Source: Paracoccaceae bacterium
Lineage (GTDB): Bacteria > Pseudomonadota > Alphaproteobacteria > Rhodobacterales > Rhodobacteraceae
Direction of reading: 5' to 3'
Assembly: GCA_002708925.1 (NCBI GenBank)
Contig: PAPN01000021.1
Coordinates: 1 to 64,000 of the forward strand
Length of the DNA: 64,000 nt
Part shown: in pieces, positions 34,089 through 42,709 of the stretch
How positions within the stretch are numbered: position 1 is the stretch's first letter
Layout of the letters: every line of letters starts with the position of its first letter
Translations under genes and position numbers: made by a program
Notes under the pieces: model-generated
Told to the model about the DNA's origin: nothing
Databases searched by the model: none
The model's input: the letters and a program-made list of their open reading frames with translations, nothing else

Positions 34089-35251
34089 ATCACCACCACA
34101 TCCAGCGGCGGGAACCCGTTGAACCCGACCGAGGCATAGCTGGACGTATACGCCCCGCAGGCCCGAATGATCACCCGATCCCCGGCGCGCAACCCGACAG
34201 GCAGTTGCACGGGGCGGTTTTCATACAGCACATCAGCCGAATCGCAGGACGGACCGGCCAGAATACAGGGGGCCATATCCTCGTGATCACGGTCGGTGAT
34301 GAATTGATAGCGGATCGCCTCTTCCATCGTTTCCGCCAGTCCTGAAAATTTACCAATATCCAGATAGACCCAGCGGTGCAGATCGTCGGGGGATTTGCGC
34401 GACACCAGCAGTACCTCGGCAGCGATCATGCCGGCCTCGGCCACCATGCCGCGGCCAGGTTCCGCCATCACGGTTTCGGCACCGTCAAAACGTGCTTCGA
34501 CCATTTCCATCACCTTGGCGGCATAGGGCTGGGCGGGCTGCACTGACTCGTCATAGCTGGCGGGGAACCCACCCCCGATATTCAGCAGCGTCAGAGGCAA
34601 CCCAGAGGCGCGCGCCCGGTCCCACACCTGGGCCACGCGGTCCAGCGTTTCGGCCCACATTTCGGGGCGTTTCGTCTGGCTGCCAACGTGGAAGGACAGG
34701 CCGGCAGGCTCCAGCCCCAGATCGCGGGCATAGGCCAGCAGGCTGGGGGCCATCTCGGGCGCGCAGCCGAATTTGCGGGACAGGGGCCAGTCTGCCTCGG
34801 TCGCGCCGACCAGCAGACGAATATAGACCCGCGCACCGGGGGCGTTTTCGGCGATCTTCTCCAGCTCTTCTTCGGCATCTGCCGCGAACAGGGTGATCCC
34901 CGCCTGATAGGCAAAGGCAATGTCGCTGGGCCGTTTGATCGTGTTCCCGAACGAGACATGATCGGGATGCGCGCCCAGACCCAAGCACAGCTCGATCTCG
35001 GCGCGCGAGGCGGCATCGAAACGCGAGCCCTCGGCGATCAGCACCTCCAGCACTTCGCGCGCGGGGTTGGCCTTTACGGCATAGTGGATGTCCGCGCGGC
35101 CCAGACCGGCAGCCAAAGCGCGGTATTGCTGCGCCACGGCAAGACGATCCAGAACCAGCGTCGGCCGGTCGAACGCGGCCTCGCGGATGTAGGTTTCGAT
35201 ACGGTTTTGGGGTGCGTCCAGGCTCACCTGGGGCATTACGTAGGCATTCAT
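34085..35251 (-). CDS. Ornithine (or lysine/ornithine) decarboxylase, type III fold
   Basis: 388-aa PLP enzyme of the alanine-racemase-fold group that makes putrescine from ornithine. The PLP lysine is Lys60 in 'YAVKANP', a glycine loop lies at 226-228 ('NIGGGFP'), and the active-site Cys336 is in 'GPSCDSAD'. The C-terminal '[14 protein letters not shown]' is typical of eukaryote-like ODCs of alphaproteobacteria. I chose the ATG at 35251 because GGAG lies six bases upstream; another ATG at 35257 has no room for it. A long structured leader precedes the gene. Some relatives also decarboxylate lysine. Confidence 0.92.
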   Translation of the reverse strand: MNAYVMPQVSLDAPQNRIETYIREAAFDRPTLVLDRLAVAQQYRALAAGLGRADIHYAVKANPAREVLEVLIAEGSRFDAASRAEIELCLGLGAHPDHVSFGNTIKRPSDIAFAYQAGITLFAADAEEELEKIAENAPGARVYIRLLVGATEADWPLSRKFGCAPEMAPSLLAYARDLGLEPAGLSFHVGSQTKRPEMWAETLDRVAQVWDRARASGLPLTLLNIGGGFPASYDESVQPAQPYAAKVMEMVEARFDGAETVMAEPGRGMVAEAGMIAAEVLLVSRKSPDDLHRWVYLDIGKFSGLAETMEEAIRYQFITDRDHEDMAPCILAGPSCDSADVLYENRPVQLPVGLRAGDRVIIRACGAYTSSYASVGFNGFPPLDVVVI

Positions 35252-35640
35252 GGCCATCTCCAATAGACCCGGCCATATATGACCGCTCACTTCCAAGGGA
35301 GACGTTACCGTCGCTACGTAAACACGGGGGCTGGCCCGGCCAGAGGCGCGTGCGTTGGCGTCTGTGAGCTGGGCATTTAGGGCCGCTTGCCCCACCAATC
35401 AAGAAAAAAATCAGCGCCGATGCAGAATTTTTGAACCCGGCCTGAATGTGTGAAAATATGATCAAAATCAGAGGGTTGCGCGCCAGAGCACGCAGACCCC
35501 ACGGCCAGGTTTTATGCCATATTTTTCAATGCCATACGCGCACAGACCCAAAGCCAGATCCACAGGCAAACCGATTTCTATCAAATCAGGGCGTTCAGCA
35601 CCACATGGCGGGCAATGATTGCCCCTGATGCCGCGATCCG
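35252..35640 (-). promoter_or_regulatory. Long structured 5' leader of the decarboxylase gene, candidate speF RNA element
   Basis: About 390 bp without a convincing gene. On the transcribed strand it can form AUCAGGG/CCCUGAU (35623-35629 with 35585-35591) enclosing a GCAAU-C-AUUGC hairpin (35610-35624 region). It also holds a small frame of 6-7 codons (MALKNMA at about 35520) and several longer weak frames. Alphaproteobacterial ornithine decarboxylase genes are known to carry a conserved leader called the speF element, so this is the expected place for one. I cannot run a covariance search, so identity is tentative. Confidence 0.45.
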
Positions 35641-35656
35641 CCATCTGCCAGAATCG

Positions 35657-35685
35657 AAAAGGCCCAGGGGTATTCCCTGGGCCTT
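35657..35685 (-). terminator. Terminator of trcR
   Basis: AAGGCCCAGGG and CCCTGGGCCTT form an 11-bp stem, followed by TTTT on the minus strand, 24 bp beyond the DUF1013 gene stop. Confidence 0.9.
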
Positions 35686-35708
35686 GTCCTCGCGTCCCGA
35701 TCCAAGGA

Positions 35709-36446
35709 TCAGGGCTGTTCGTCATCCGTGCCGCTGGGCAGGTTAAAGAAGCTGTCCGCGTCCAGGATTTCCTCTTCTTTTTCCTCGTCCTCATCCTTCA
35801 GGCTGAACGTCTCCAGGCCTTCGATGGCGGTGGGGATTTTGGGCTCGGCGTCCATGGTCAGGCTCTGCTCGGTGGACAGCAGCTTGCGGCGCTCGTCATC
35901 GGACATGGCCTGGCCCTCGGCGGCCTTCTTGGCGGCGGCCTTCTGAACGGCGGCGTCCAGTTCGGTCTGCTTGCACAGGCCCAGAGCAACCGGATCAATC
36001 GGCTGCATGTTGGCGATGTTCCAGTGGGTGCGCTCGCGGATCGACTGAATCGTCGGCTTGGTGGTGCCCACCAGCTTGGCGATCTGGCCGTCGGTCAGCT
36101 CGGGGTGGAATTTCACCAGCCACAGGATCGAGTTCGGACGGTCCTGACGTTTCGACAGCGGGGTATAGCGCGGGCCACGGCGTTTTTCCTCGCCTTGGGC
36201 GGCGGCGTTGAACTTCAGCTTCAGCTTGTGCAGCGGGCTTTTTTCAGCGGCGGCGATTTCTTCGTCGGTCAGCTGGTTGTTGGCGACCGGATCAAATCCC
36301 TTCACACCGGGGGCCACGTCGCCATCGGCGATGCCCTGGATCTCCAGCTCGTGCATTCCGACGAAATCGGCAATCTGCTTGAAGCTGATCGTGGTGTTGT
36401 CGATCAGCCAAACGGCGGTTGCTTTCGCCATAATCGGTTTGGCCAT
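35709..36446 (-). CDS. trcR: DUF1013 protein, cell-cycle regulator TrcR type
   Basis: 245-aa protein with a clear alphaproteobacterial DUF1013 pattern: 'AKATAVWLIDNTTISFKQIADFVGMHELEIQGIADG' resembles a helix-turn-helix, and a second one follows at 'LTDGQIAKLVGTTKPTIQSIRERTHWN'. The C-terminal third is acidic and Lys-rich, probably disordered. Members are annotated as transcription or cell-cycle regulators (TrcR); direct targets are unknown. It has its own terminator and is divergent from RNase T2. Confidence 0.9.
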   Translation of the reverse strand: MAKPIMAKATAVWLIDNTTISFKQIADFVGMHELEIQGIADGDVAPGVKGFDPVANNQLTDEEIAAAEKSPLHKLKLKFNAAAQGEEKRRGPRYTPLSKRQDRPNSILWLVKFHPELTDGQIAKLVGTTKPTIQSIRERTHWNIANMQPIDPVALGLCKQTELDAAVQKAAAKKAAEGQAMSDDERRKLLSTEQSLTMDAEPKIPTAIEGLETFSLKDEDEEKEEEILDADSFFNLPSGTDDEQP

Positions 36447-36571
36447 GTCATCTCTCCTTGACGCAAATCTTCCCCGTTGCCTGAAAACAGGCGGCCCATG
36501 ATCGGGCGGGTTTCCATTGTAGGGGAACTTGAGGCCTATATAGTGCCGAAAAAGACAGAAGGAAAGAGTTT

Positions 36572-37213
36572 ATGCGATTTGCCCTGTTGGCCCTGCTGGC
36601 CGCGCTGAGCTTCGCCGCCCCTGCCCGTGCGGATGGGGAAAAATCTGGAGAGTTTGATTACTACGTCCTGGCGCTGAGCTGGTCGCCCAGTTGGTGTGCC
36701 ATCGAAGGGGACGCGCGCAATTCCCCGCAATGCGACCCGCGTCACGATTACGGCTGGGTGCTGCATGGGCTGTGGCCGCAGTATCATCGCGGCTGGCCTG
36801 CGTTCTGCCGCACAACCGAACCGCACCCCACCCGCCGCATGTCCAACGAGATGGAGGACATCATGGGCAGTTCCGGCCTGGCTTGGTATCAGTGGAAAAA
36901 GCATGGCACCTGCTCGGGGCTGACGGCGGCGCAATATTACGCCCTGTCGCGCCGCGCCTATGAAAGCGTGAACCGCCCGCAGATTTTCCGCAAACTGGAT
37001 CGGTCGGTGAAACTGCCCGCCTCGGTCGTGGAAGAGGCGTTTTTGAAGGCCAACCCGGACTGGGAGCCCGACATGCTGACCATCACCTGCCGCGACGGAC
37101 GCATCCAAGAGGCTCGCCTGTGCCTGTCCAAAGACCTGCGCCCCGTGCCTTGTGGCCGGGACGCTGTCAAAGATTGCCGCATGAAAGACGCGCTATTCGA
37201 TCCGATCAGATAG
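36572..37213 (+). CDS. Ribonuclease T2 family protein
   Basis: 213-aa secreted RNase-like protein. The signal peptide is residues 1-20 (ending APARA). CAS-I is 'LHGLWPQY' (catalytic His65) and CAS-II 'WKKHGTC' (Lys110, His111), so both catalytic histidines are present. Just ahead, the usual His-Glu of CAS-II (HExxKHGTC) is Tyr-Gln here (YQWKKHGTC), which in fungal enzymes would remove a supporting acid. Several cysteines allow disulfides. It probably degrades RNA in the periplasm or outside the cell. The last 8 bases overlap the convergent H-NS-like gene. Confidence 0.9.
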   Translation: MRFALLALLAALSFAAPARADGEKSGEFDYYVLALSWSPSWCAIEGDARNSPQCDPRHDYGWVLHGLWPQYHRGWPAFCRTTEPHPTRRMSNEMEDIMGSSGLAWYQWKKHGTCSGLTAAQYYALSRRAYESVNRPQIFRKLDRSVKLPASVVEEAFLKANPDWEPDMLTITCRDGRIQEARLCLSKDLRPVPCGRDAVKDCRMKDALFDPIR

Positions 37214-37544
37214 CCAAGTCTTCGGGGGATTTACCCGCCTGAACGGCCGCAACAAACCATTCGGGCCGGCGGCCTTTGCCGGTCCAGGTTTGCGCGGGGT
37301 TTTCAGGATTGGCGAACTTGGGAATCCCAGCGGGTTTCGCTTTCCGCCCGGCACTGGCCCCGGTCAGCTCTGCCAGAGAGAACCCCATTTCCTTGGCTTT
37401 GGCTTCAAGCGCGGCCAGGGCCTCTTGGCGCTGCCGTTCTTCGAAAGAGGCAATAGCCTTTGCGACTTTCTTTTCCAGCGCCTTCAAATCCGCCAAAGAA
37501 AGAGCATTCAGATCTGCGGCGGTAATTTCCAAAAGTGCGGACAT
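37206..37544 (-). CDS. H-NS family nucleoid protein (HvrA-like)
   Basis: 112-aa protein. An N-terminal coiled coil (about 8-52, 'LADLKALEKKVAKAIASFEERQRQEALAALEAKAKEMG') is followed by the H-NS C-terminal DNA-binding region 'KFANPENPAQTWTGKGRRPEWF', the tryptophan-glycine-Arg core that reads the AT-rich minor groove. Size matches HvrA of Rhodobacter, a light- and oxygen-related regulator. The start at 37544 follows ACGAGGAAA. The upstream DNA (37545-37690) is markedly AT-rich, fitting self-regulation. Confidence 0.9.
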   Translation of the reverse strand: MSALLEITAADLNALSLADLKALEKKVAKAIASFEERQRQEALAALEAKAKEMGFSLAELTGASAGRKAKPAGIPKFANPENPAQTWTGKGRRPEWFVAAVQAGKSPEDLAI

Positions 37545-37699
37545 AATTTTCCTCGTGTTTTCAGAGTGGTGCAATTTCTATGGAGTATCGCAATCTTATT
37601 TTCAATTCAATTTCGTGGAAATTCTGGAAATACGCACACCATAAGAAAGGCAAGTAGAGCGACACTCTACCTAAAATAGCAAACTCTGACCGCCTACAT

Positions 37700-37726
37700 A
37701 AAAAAAGGGGCCCCCGGCCCCTTTTT
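37700..37726 (-). terminator. Terminator of quinone oxidoreductase gene
   Basis: AAAAGGGGCC / GGCCCCTTTT stem on the minus strand followed by a T-run, 22 bp beyond the stop at 37748. Confidence 0.85.
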
Positions 37727-37747
37727 CATCCCAATGCTGCCGGGGCT

Positions 37748-38737
37748 TCACCCGCCAAAGACAGTCAGAACGATCTTGCCGATATGCCCGCTGCTTTCCA
37801 TCCGGGCATGGGCCTGGCTGGCATCTGCAAGCGCAAATTCGCTGTCCATCACTGGGGCGATCTTGCCAGCATTCAGCAGCGGCCAGACGTTCTCATGCAG
37901 GCTGTCGGCGATTTTGGCCTTGGCCAGGTCGCTTTGCGGGCGCAGAGTGGACCCGGTGATCGTCAGCCTCCGCGTCATGACCTGCGCAAAGTTCATCTCG
38001 ACCTTGGGGCCCTGTAGGAACGCGATCTGCACCAGCCGCCCGTCATCGGCCAGCGCCCGGATATTGCGCGGGATATACAGGCCGCCCACCATATCCAGGA
38101 TCAGGTTCGCGCCGCCCTCGGATTTCATCACATCGACGAAATCTTCGTCCTTATAGATAATCGTCCGCTCGGCCCCCAGCGCGGCGCAGGCGGCGGCTTT
38201 TTCCTGATTGCCGACGGTCACGAACACCCGCGCGCCGAATTCACGGGCCAGTTGGATCGCCGTCGTGCCAATCCCGGACGAGCCGCCGTGGATCAAGAAC
38301 CGCTCTCCTGCTTTTAGGCCACCGCGCTGGAACACGTTGGACCAGACGGTGAAATAGGTCTCGGGCAGGCAGGCGGCCTCTTTCAGCCCCATACCGTCCG
38401 GCACCGGCAGGCAATGCGCTGCCGGGGTGGCCACGTATTCGGCATAGCCGCCGCCGGGCAGCAGCCCGCAGACCGGATCGCCAACCGACCAGCCGCTCAC
38501 GCCGGCGCCGATCGCCTCGATATGCCCCGAGGCTTCAAGCCCCGGCAGATCGCTGGCCGTGGGCGGCGGCGCATAGGCCCCGGCGCGTTGCAGCGCATCG
38601 GGGCGGTTCACACCGGCATAGGCGACCTTGATCACCACCTGGCCCGCCGCGGGCTGCGGCACCGGGCGTTCGCAGAGTTTCAGCACGTCCGGTCCACCCG
38701 GTTCGGTGATTTCCACCGCCCGCATCATCTGGGTCAT
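37748..38737 (-). CDS. NAD(P)H quinone oxidoreductase (zinc-free MDR)
   Basis: 329-aa medium-chain reductase of the PIG3 / QOR type. 'MMRAVEITEPGGPDVLKLCERPVPQP' opens the GroES-like domain; 'YAGVNRPDALQRAGAYAPPP' and the NADPH-binding 'FLIHGGSSGIGTTAIQLAREFGA' are typical of the PIG3-like branch. No structural zinc cysteines are seen. It reduces quinones or enones with NADPH. The start at 38737 has AAGGAGA; it lies 10 bp after the COQ9 gene, in the same operon. Confidence 0.92.
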   Translation of the reverse strand: MTQMMRAVEITEPGGPDVLKLCERPVPQPAAGQVVIKVAYAGVNRPDALQRAGAYAPPPTASDLPGLEASGHIEAIGAGVSGWSVGDPVCGLLPGGGYAEYVATPAAHCLPVPDGMGLKEAACLPETYFTVWSNVFQRGGLKAGERFLIHGGSSGIGTTAIQLAREFGARVFVTVGNQEKAAACAALGAERTIIYKDEDFVDVMKSEGGANLILDMVGGLYIPRNIRALADDGRLVQIAFLQGPKVEMNFAQVMTRRLTITGSTLRPQSDLAKAKIADSLHENVWPLLNAGKIAPVMDSEFALADASQAHARMESSGHIGKIVLTVFGG

Positions 38738-38747
38738 TGTTGTCTCC

Positions 38748-39434
38748 TTAGGTTTTGCCCTGCATCTGGCCGGGCAGGTCATTGCGCGCGGCTTTGGGGG
38801 CTTTGATCGTGTTCAGAACGGCCAGAGGCCCCGCGAACAGGGGGCTCAGGGCCTTGTTTTCGCGTATGCCGGCCTTGAACTTCTCGAAACGCATAACATC
38901 GTCGATCCGCCGCTCCAAGAAATCCCATGTCGCCTGTTCACCTGGCGAATCGTCTCCCAGCCAGAACAGCACGGTTGCGCCATAGACCCCGCTCAGCGTC
39001 ATGCGCTTGGTGTACCAGTTCACATCCTCCGAACTGTCCCCAAGCGTATTCCAGATCAGATCGCAGGTGTTCCAGATCAGCCGGGCCCCTTCTGGCGCGT
39101 GCTGCGGCAGGGCGAACAAAGTCGAGCCGCGCCGCACGGCCTCTTTGTCATCGGCCGCTTCGATCCGGAACCGGATCAGGGCGGCCACCTTCTGGGAATA
39201 GCGCAGGCCAGACAGGTCCGCGGCCTTATAGCGCTCGGTCATCAGCCGATCCCCGCGCTGATGATAGGCCACCGCCAGATCCACCGCACCGCGCGGACAG
39301 ACCGCCCGCGCCACCGTCGGGTTAACCCCCGAATCCGCCACGGCCGCCTCAAAGGTTTCCGTGCTCCAGCCATCAAAGGCCACGTGGCTTAGCGCGGCGT
39401 CCAGCAGGGTTTCCTTCGCATCCGGTGCAGTCAT
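38748..39434 (-). CDS. COQ9 family ubiquinone biosynthesis protein
   Basis: 228-aa protein. The N-terminal part has a TetR-like helical fold ('LLDAALSHVAFDGWSTETFEAAVADSGVNP') and the C-terminal part contains 'LIWNTLGDSSEDVNWYTKRMTLSGVYGATVLFWLGD', the COQ9 signature. It binds lipid and supports the COQ7 hydroxylation step. The ATG at 39434 has AAAGGAG; a more upstream ATG lacks one. It is divergent from rpsU. Confidence 0.92.
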   Translation of the reverse strand: MTAPDAKETLLDAALSHVAFDGWSTETFEAAVADSGVNPTVARAVCPRGAVDLAVAYHQRGDRLMTERYKAADLSGLRYSQKVAALIRFRIEAADDKEAVRRGSTLFALPQHAPEGARLIWNTCDLIWNTLGDSSEDVNWYTKRMTLSGVYGATVLFWLGDDSPGEQATWDFLERRIDDVMRFEKFKAGIRENKALSPLFAGPLAVLNTIKAPKAARNDLPGQMQGKT

Positions 39435-39546
39435 GGCGGGCTCCTTTTCATGCTTGGCCACACCCTAGACAAATAGGGCAGCCTTTGCTATATGGCCACT
39501 TCCTGCAATTCCTTGCAACTCAACTTAGAAAGGTGGTGAAAACCAC

Positions 39547-39753
39547 ATGCAGGTTAGCGTTCGCGACAATAACGTCGATCAGGCCCTTCGGGCCCTGAAG
39601 AAGAAGCTACAGCGCGAAGGTGTGTTCCGCGAAATGAAGCTGAAGCAGCATTTCGAGAAACCCTCTGTCAAAAAAGCGCGTGAGAAAGCTGAAGCGATCC
39701 GCCGTGCCCGTAAACTGGCACGCAAGAAAGCACAGCGCGAAGGTCTTCTGTAA
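39547..39753 (+). CDS. rpsU: 30S ribosomal protein S21
   Basis: 68-aa basic ribosomal protein: '[31 protein letters not shown]' and the Lys/Arg-rich tail ending QREGLL. S21 helps initiate translation near the anti-Shine-Dalgarno end of 16S rRNA. A strong AAAGGTGGTG precedes the start. Monocistronic, with a terminator downstream. Confidence 0.97.
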   Translation: MQVSVRDNNVDQALRALKKKLQREGVFREMKLKQHFEKPSVKKAREKAEAIRRARKLARKKAQREGLL

Positions 39754-39786
39754 GATCTCTCTCGGTAGCTTTGGATGCTGAAGACG

Positions 39787-39815
39787 ACCCCCGAGGTATT
39801 CCACGGGGGTTTGTC
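39787..39815 (+). terminator. Terminator of rpsU
   Basis: ACCCCCG ... CGGGGGTTTG hairpin 34 bp after the S21 stop, 7-bp stem and about 10-base loop. Confidence 0.75.
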
Positions 39816-39852
39816 GTTTCTGGCTCAATGCCAAAAAGTACGACCTAAAATA

Positions 39853-39890
39853 AAACGCGCCCGGCCGGACAGCTGGGCGCGTTTTTCGTT
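39853..39890 (+). terminator. Second terminator downstream of rpsU
   Basis: Perfect 10-bp stem AAACGCGCCC / GGGCGCGTTT followed by TTCGTTTT. It backs up the first hairpin and insulates the convergent aldehyde dehydrogenase gene. Confidence 0.8.
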
Positions 39891-39982
39891 TTGGTTTCTA
39901 ATTCCAACCCCAAAGTCCGCACCGTCATCGGGAGAGGAGCGAGGAGGACAACGCCGCGCACCCCAGGGCCGGAACCAGATCA

Positions 39983-40009
39983 AAGGGGCCCTCTGGGAAG
40001 GCCCCTTTT
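39983..40009 (-). terminator. Terminator of aldehyde dehydrogenase gene
   Basis: AAAAGGGGCCTT / AGGGCCCCTTT on the minus strand, just past the stop at 40021. Confidence 0.75.
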
Positions 40010-40020
40010 CTGCTCTGAAC

Positions 40021-41544
40021 TTAGAAGAAGCCCAGTTTGTTGGGGTTGTAGCTGACCAGCATGTTTTTGGTCTGCTGGTAGTGGTCCAGCATCATCTTGT
40101 GGGTCTCGCGACCGATGCCCGACTGTTTGTAACCACCAAAGGCCGCGTGGGCCGGATAGGCGTGGTAGTTGTTCACCCAGACACGGCCAGCCTCGATCCC
40201 GCGGCCAAAGCGATAGGCACGGGTGCCGTCACGCGTCCAGACACCGGCGCCCAGGCCGTACATGGTGTCATTGGCGATCTGCATGGCCTCTTCTTCGTCT
40301 TTGAAGGTGGTGACGGACACAACCGGGCCAAAGATCTCTTCCTGGAAGACACGCATCTTGTTGTGGCCTTTCAGGATGGTCGGCTGGATGTAGTAGCCGT
40401 TCGAGATGTCACCGTTAAAGCGGGCAGCGTCGCCACCGGCCAGAACCTCGGCCCCTTCTTCGACACCGATTTGCAGGTAGGACAGGATTTTTTCCTGCTG
40501 TTCCTGGCTGGCTTGGGCACCGACCATGGTGCTCATGTCGCGCGGATCGCCTTGTTTGATGGCTTTCACGCGGGCGATGCAGCGCTCGATGAACTCTTCG
40601 TAGATGTCTTCCTGGATCAGGGCGCGCGACGGGCAGGTGCAGACCTCACCCTGGTTGAAGGCGAACAGAACAAAACCTTCGACGGCTTTGTCCAGAAACG
40701 CATCGTCCTGAGCCATCACATCCGAGAAGAAGATGTTCGGCGATTTGCCGCCCAGCTCCAGCGTCACCGGGATCAGGTTTTCAGTCGCGGCCTTCATGAT
40801 GATGCGGCCGGTTTCAGTGGAGCCGGTAAAGGCGATCTTGGCAATGCGCGGGCTGGTGGCCAGCGGGCCGCCAACGTCCGGGCCCATGCCGTTCACCACG
40901 TTCAGAACGCCGGCGGGCAGCAGATCTGCAATCACTTCCATCAGAACCATGATCGCGGCGGGGGTCTGCTCGGCCGGTTTCAGCACGATGCAGTTACCAG
41001 CAGCCAGGGCGGGCGCCAGTTTCCACGCGGCCATCAGAACCGAGAAGTTCCACGGGATGATCTGGCCGACGACGCCCAGCGGTTCATGGAAATGATAGGC
41101 CACGGTGTCGTGGTCGATCTCGGACATGGTGCCTTCTTGGCCGCGCAGAACGCCGGCAAAGTAGCGGAAATGGTCTGCCGACAGCGGGATGTCTGCGGCG
41201 GTGGTTTCGCGGATCGGCTTACCGTTGTCCCAGGTCTCGGCGGTGGCGATCAGCTCCAGGTTTTCTTCGATACGGTCTGCGATTTTCAGCAGGATATTCG
41301 AGCGCTCGGCCGGCGAGGTTTTGCCCCAGGCGTCTTTGGCTGCGTGTGCGGCATCCAGCGCCAGTTCCACGTCCGCCGCGTCCGAACGGGCCACTTCACA
41401 GACAACACCGCCGGTGATGGGGGTGATGTTTTCGAAGTATTTGCCGTTCACGGGCGCAACGAACTTGCCGCCGATGAAGTTGTCATAGCGCGCCTTGAAG
41501 GGCGATGCGTACTGCACGTCGCTGGCTTGAGTCATATCGTTCAT
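40021..41544 (-). CDS. Aldehyde dehydrogenase (acetaldehyde, AcoD/ExaC type)
   Basis: 507-aa NAD-dependent enzyme. '[32 protein letters not shown]' and '[12 protein letters not shown]' form the coenzyme site, Glu in '[10 protein letters not shown]' is the general base, and the nucleophilic Cys lies in '[14 protein letters not shown]', the AcoD/ExaC form. It oxidises acetaldehyde or similar short aldehydes to acids, as in ethanol oxidation. A GAGGAGGAG precedes the start. The upstream DNA holds an 18-bp palindrome, and the GAF-Fis regulator gene follows upstream in the same direction. Confidence 0.93.
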   Translation of the reverse strand: MNDMTQASDVQYASPFKARYDNFIGGKFVAPVNGKYFENITPITGGVVCEVARSDAADVELALDAAHAAKDAWGKTSPAERSNILLKIADRIEENLELIATAETWDNGKPIRETTAADIPLSADHFRYFAGVLRGQEGTMSEIDHDTVAYHFHEPLGVVGQIIPWNFSVLMAAWKLAPALAAGNCIVLKPAEQTPAAIMVLMEVIADLLPAGVLNVVNGMGPDVGGPLATSPRIAKIAFTGSTETGRIIMKAATENLIPVTLELGGKSPNIFFSDVMAQDDAFLDKAVEGFVLFAFNQGEVCTCPSRALIQEDIYEEFIERCIARVKAIKQGDPRDMSTMVGAQASQEQQEKILSYLQIGVEEGAEVLAGGDAARFNGDISNGYYIQPTILKGHNKMRVFQEEIFGPVVSVTTFKDEEEAMQIANDTMYGLGAGVWTRDGTRAYRFGRGIEAGRVWVNNYHAYPAHAAFGGYKQSGIGRETHKMMLDHYQQTKNMLVSYNPNKLGFF

Positions 41545-41649
41545 TTTGGAATCTCCTCCTCAGTAGCCGGGCATACCCGGCGAATGGACAGAGGTTTCCG
41601 TGATTCCGCGCTTCAAACAGCCCCCCAAAGACGGGCGGTATGGGCGATG

Positions 41650-41667
41650 TGTCTCAGTACTGAGACA
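41650..41667. promoter_or_regulatory. 18-bp perfect palindrome TGTCTCAGTACTGAGACA
   Basis: Lies between the stop of the Fis-type regulator gene (22 bp past it, in its own 3' flank) and the aldehyde dehydrogenase start (106 bp upstream). Symmetry and position suit a dimeric Fis-HTH activator site. Binding is inferred. Confidence 0.6.
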
Positions 41668-41689
41668 ATTGAAACCGAAAAGCGTGGCG

Positions 41690-42640
41690 TCAATCCAGCC
41701 CCAGACGTTTCATCCGGCGATACAGCGTAGCGCGGCCAATCCCCAGTGCGCGCGCCGCCGCCGAGGCATTCCCCCCGGCCCGCGCCAGCGCCCGGCGCAA
41801 CGCGGCGCGTTCGGCCTGCTCCAGCCCGCGGCGGTCCTGAGCCGTGCCCAGAACGTCCACCGCCGGCATCGGATTATCAAAGCTATGCCCCTGCAAACCC
41901 AGTTTGCGCCGGGCCGCGCGAGTGGCGCCGATCACCAGATCATCGCCGTCTACGGCCAGCAGGGTTGTCTCGTCCGGGCGATCCGCGCCAACATCCACGA
42001 AACGCGCCCCGGCAAAGGAAGCGTGGAAATGGGCTGTCTCAATCTGCCGCGCGGCCTGCGCCACGACACCGGCGATCAGACGGGTGTAACCCTCGGTCTG
42101 ATCCGCCCGGCACGAGGACACATCCAGCGCCGCCAGCACCTCGCCCCTGGCACCGTAAATGGGCGCATCCATGCAGCTCATGGCGGTGTTGCGGCTGTGG
42201 AAATGTTCATCGCGGTGGATGATGACCTGACGGTTTTCCGCCAGACAGGTGCCAATTCCGTTGGTGCCCTCGGCCTGTTCGCTCCAGATTGCGCCGGACC
42301 ACAGGCCCCAGCTTTGGAACACGGCCCTGTCGGAATCCGAGCACCTCTCTTGCAGCACCACGCCCTCGGCGTCTGTCAGCAGCACGCAGCAGCCGGTGCT
42401 GCCGACCATGCGGAACAGCTGATCAATCTGCGGGACGGCCAGTTCCAGAAAATCGCCCATTGCGTCGCGGCGTTTCAGAACCTCGGTCATCTCGACTCGT
42501 TCGGGAGCGCGCTTGTTGCGCGGATCCAGCCCATAAGTGACCGCCGAACGCCGCCACGACGCTGCCAGCCGAGACGTCGCCGCCGCACGGGGCGAATGCG
42601 CTTCCTCCAGCACTCTGTCAGCGTGATGCAACTGCGTCAT
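41690..42640 (-). CDS. AcoR-like GAF-Fis transcriptional regulator lacking the AAA+ domain
   Basis: 316-aa regulator. The N-terminal region ('SRLAASWRRSAVTYGLDP') and GAF-type sensor ('DAEGVVLQERCSDSDRAVFQSWGLWSGAIWSEQAEGTNGIGT') match AcoR activators, and the end is a Fis helix-turn-helix ('ALARAGGNASAAARALGIGRATLYRRMKRLGLD'). The central sigma-54 AAA+ module of AcoR, with its GAFTGA loop, is missing: only about 70 residues separate GAF and Fis parts. It therefore probably does not drive sigma-54 promoters. It lies just upstream of the aldehyde dehydrogenase, its likely target. Confidence 0.88.
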   Translation of the reverse strand: MTQLHHADRVLEEAHSPRAAATSRLAASWRRSAVTYGLDPRNKRAPERVEMTEVLKRRDAMGDFLELAVPQIDQLFRMVGSTGCCVLLTDAEGVVLQERCSDSDRAVFQSWGLWSGAIWSEQAEGTNGIGTCLAENRQVIIHRDEHFHSRNTAMSCMDAPIYGARGEVLAALDVSSCRADQTEGYTRLIAGVVAQAARQIETAHFHASFAGARFVDVGADRPDETTLLAVDGDDLVIGATRAARRKLGLQGHSFDNPMPAVDVLGTAQDRRGLEQAERAALRRALARAGGNASAAARALGIGRATLYRRMKRLGLD

Positions 42641-42709
42641 GCAGGTTCCTCCGGGCTCCTCACCTGGGTGCTTAGCACGTCAGAGCCCAGAAAACAAAGG
42701 CGATCGGGC

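Noticed and set aside
35468-35794. 108-codon frame on the minus strand in the decarboxylase leader
   Set aside because: It overlaps the trcR 3' end and the terminator stem, has no ribosome binding site and a composition unlike neighbouring proteins. I treat the region as leader RNA.
39775-41730. A 651-codon open frame on the plus strand
   Set aside because: Antisense to the aldehyde dehydrogenase; it also crosses two rpsU terminators.
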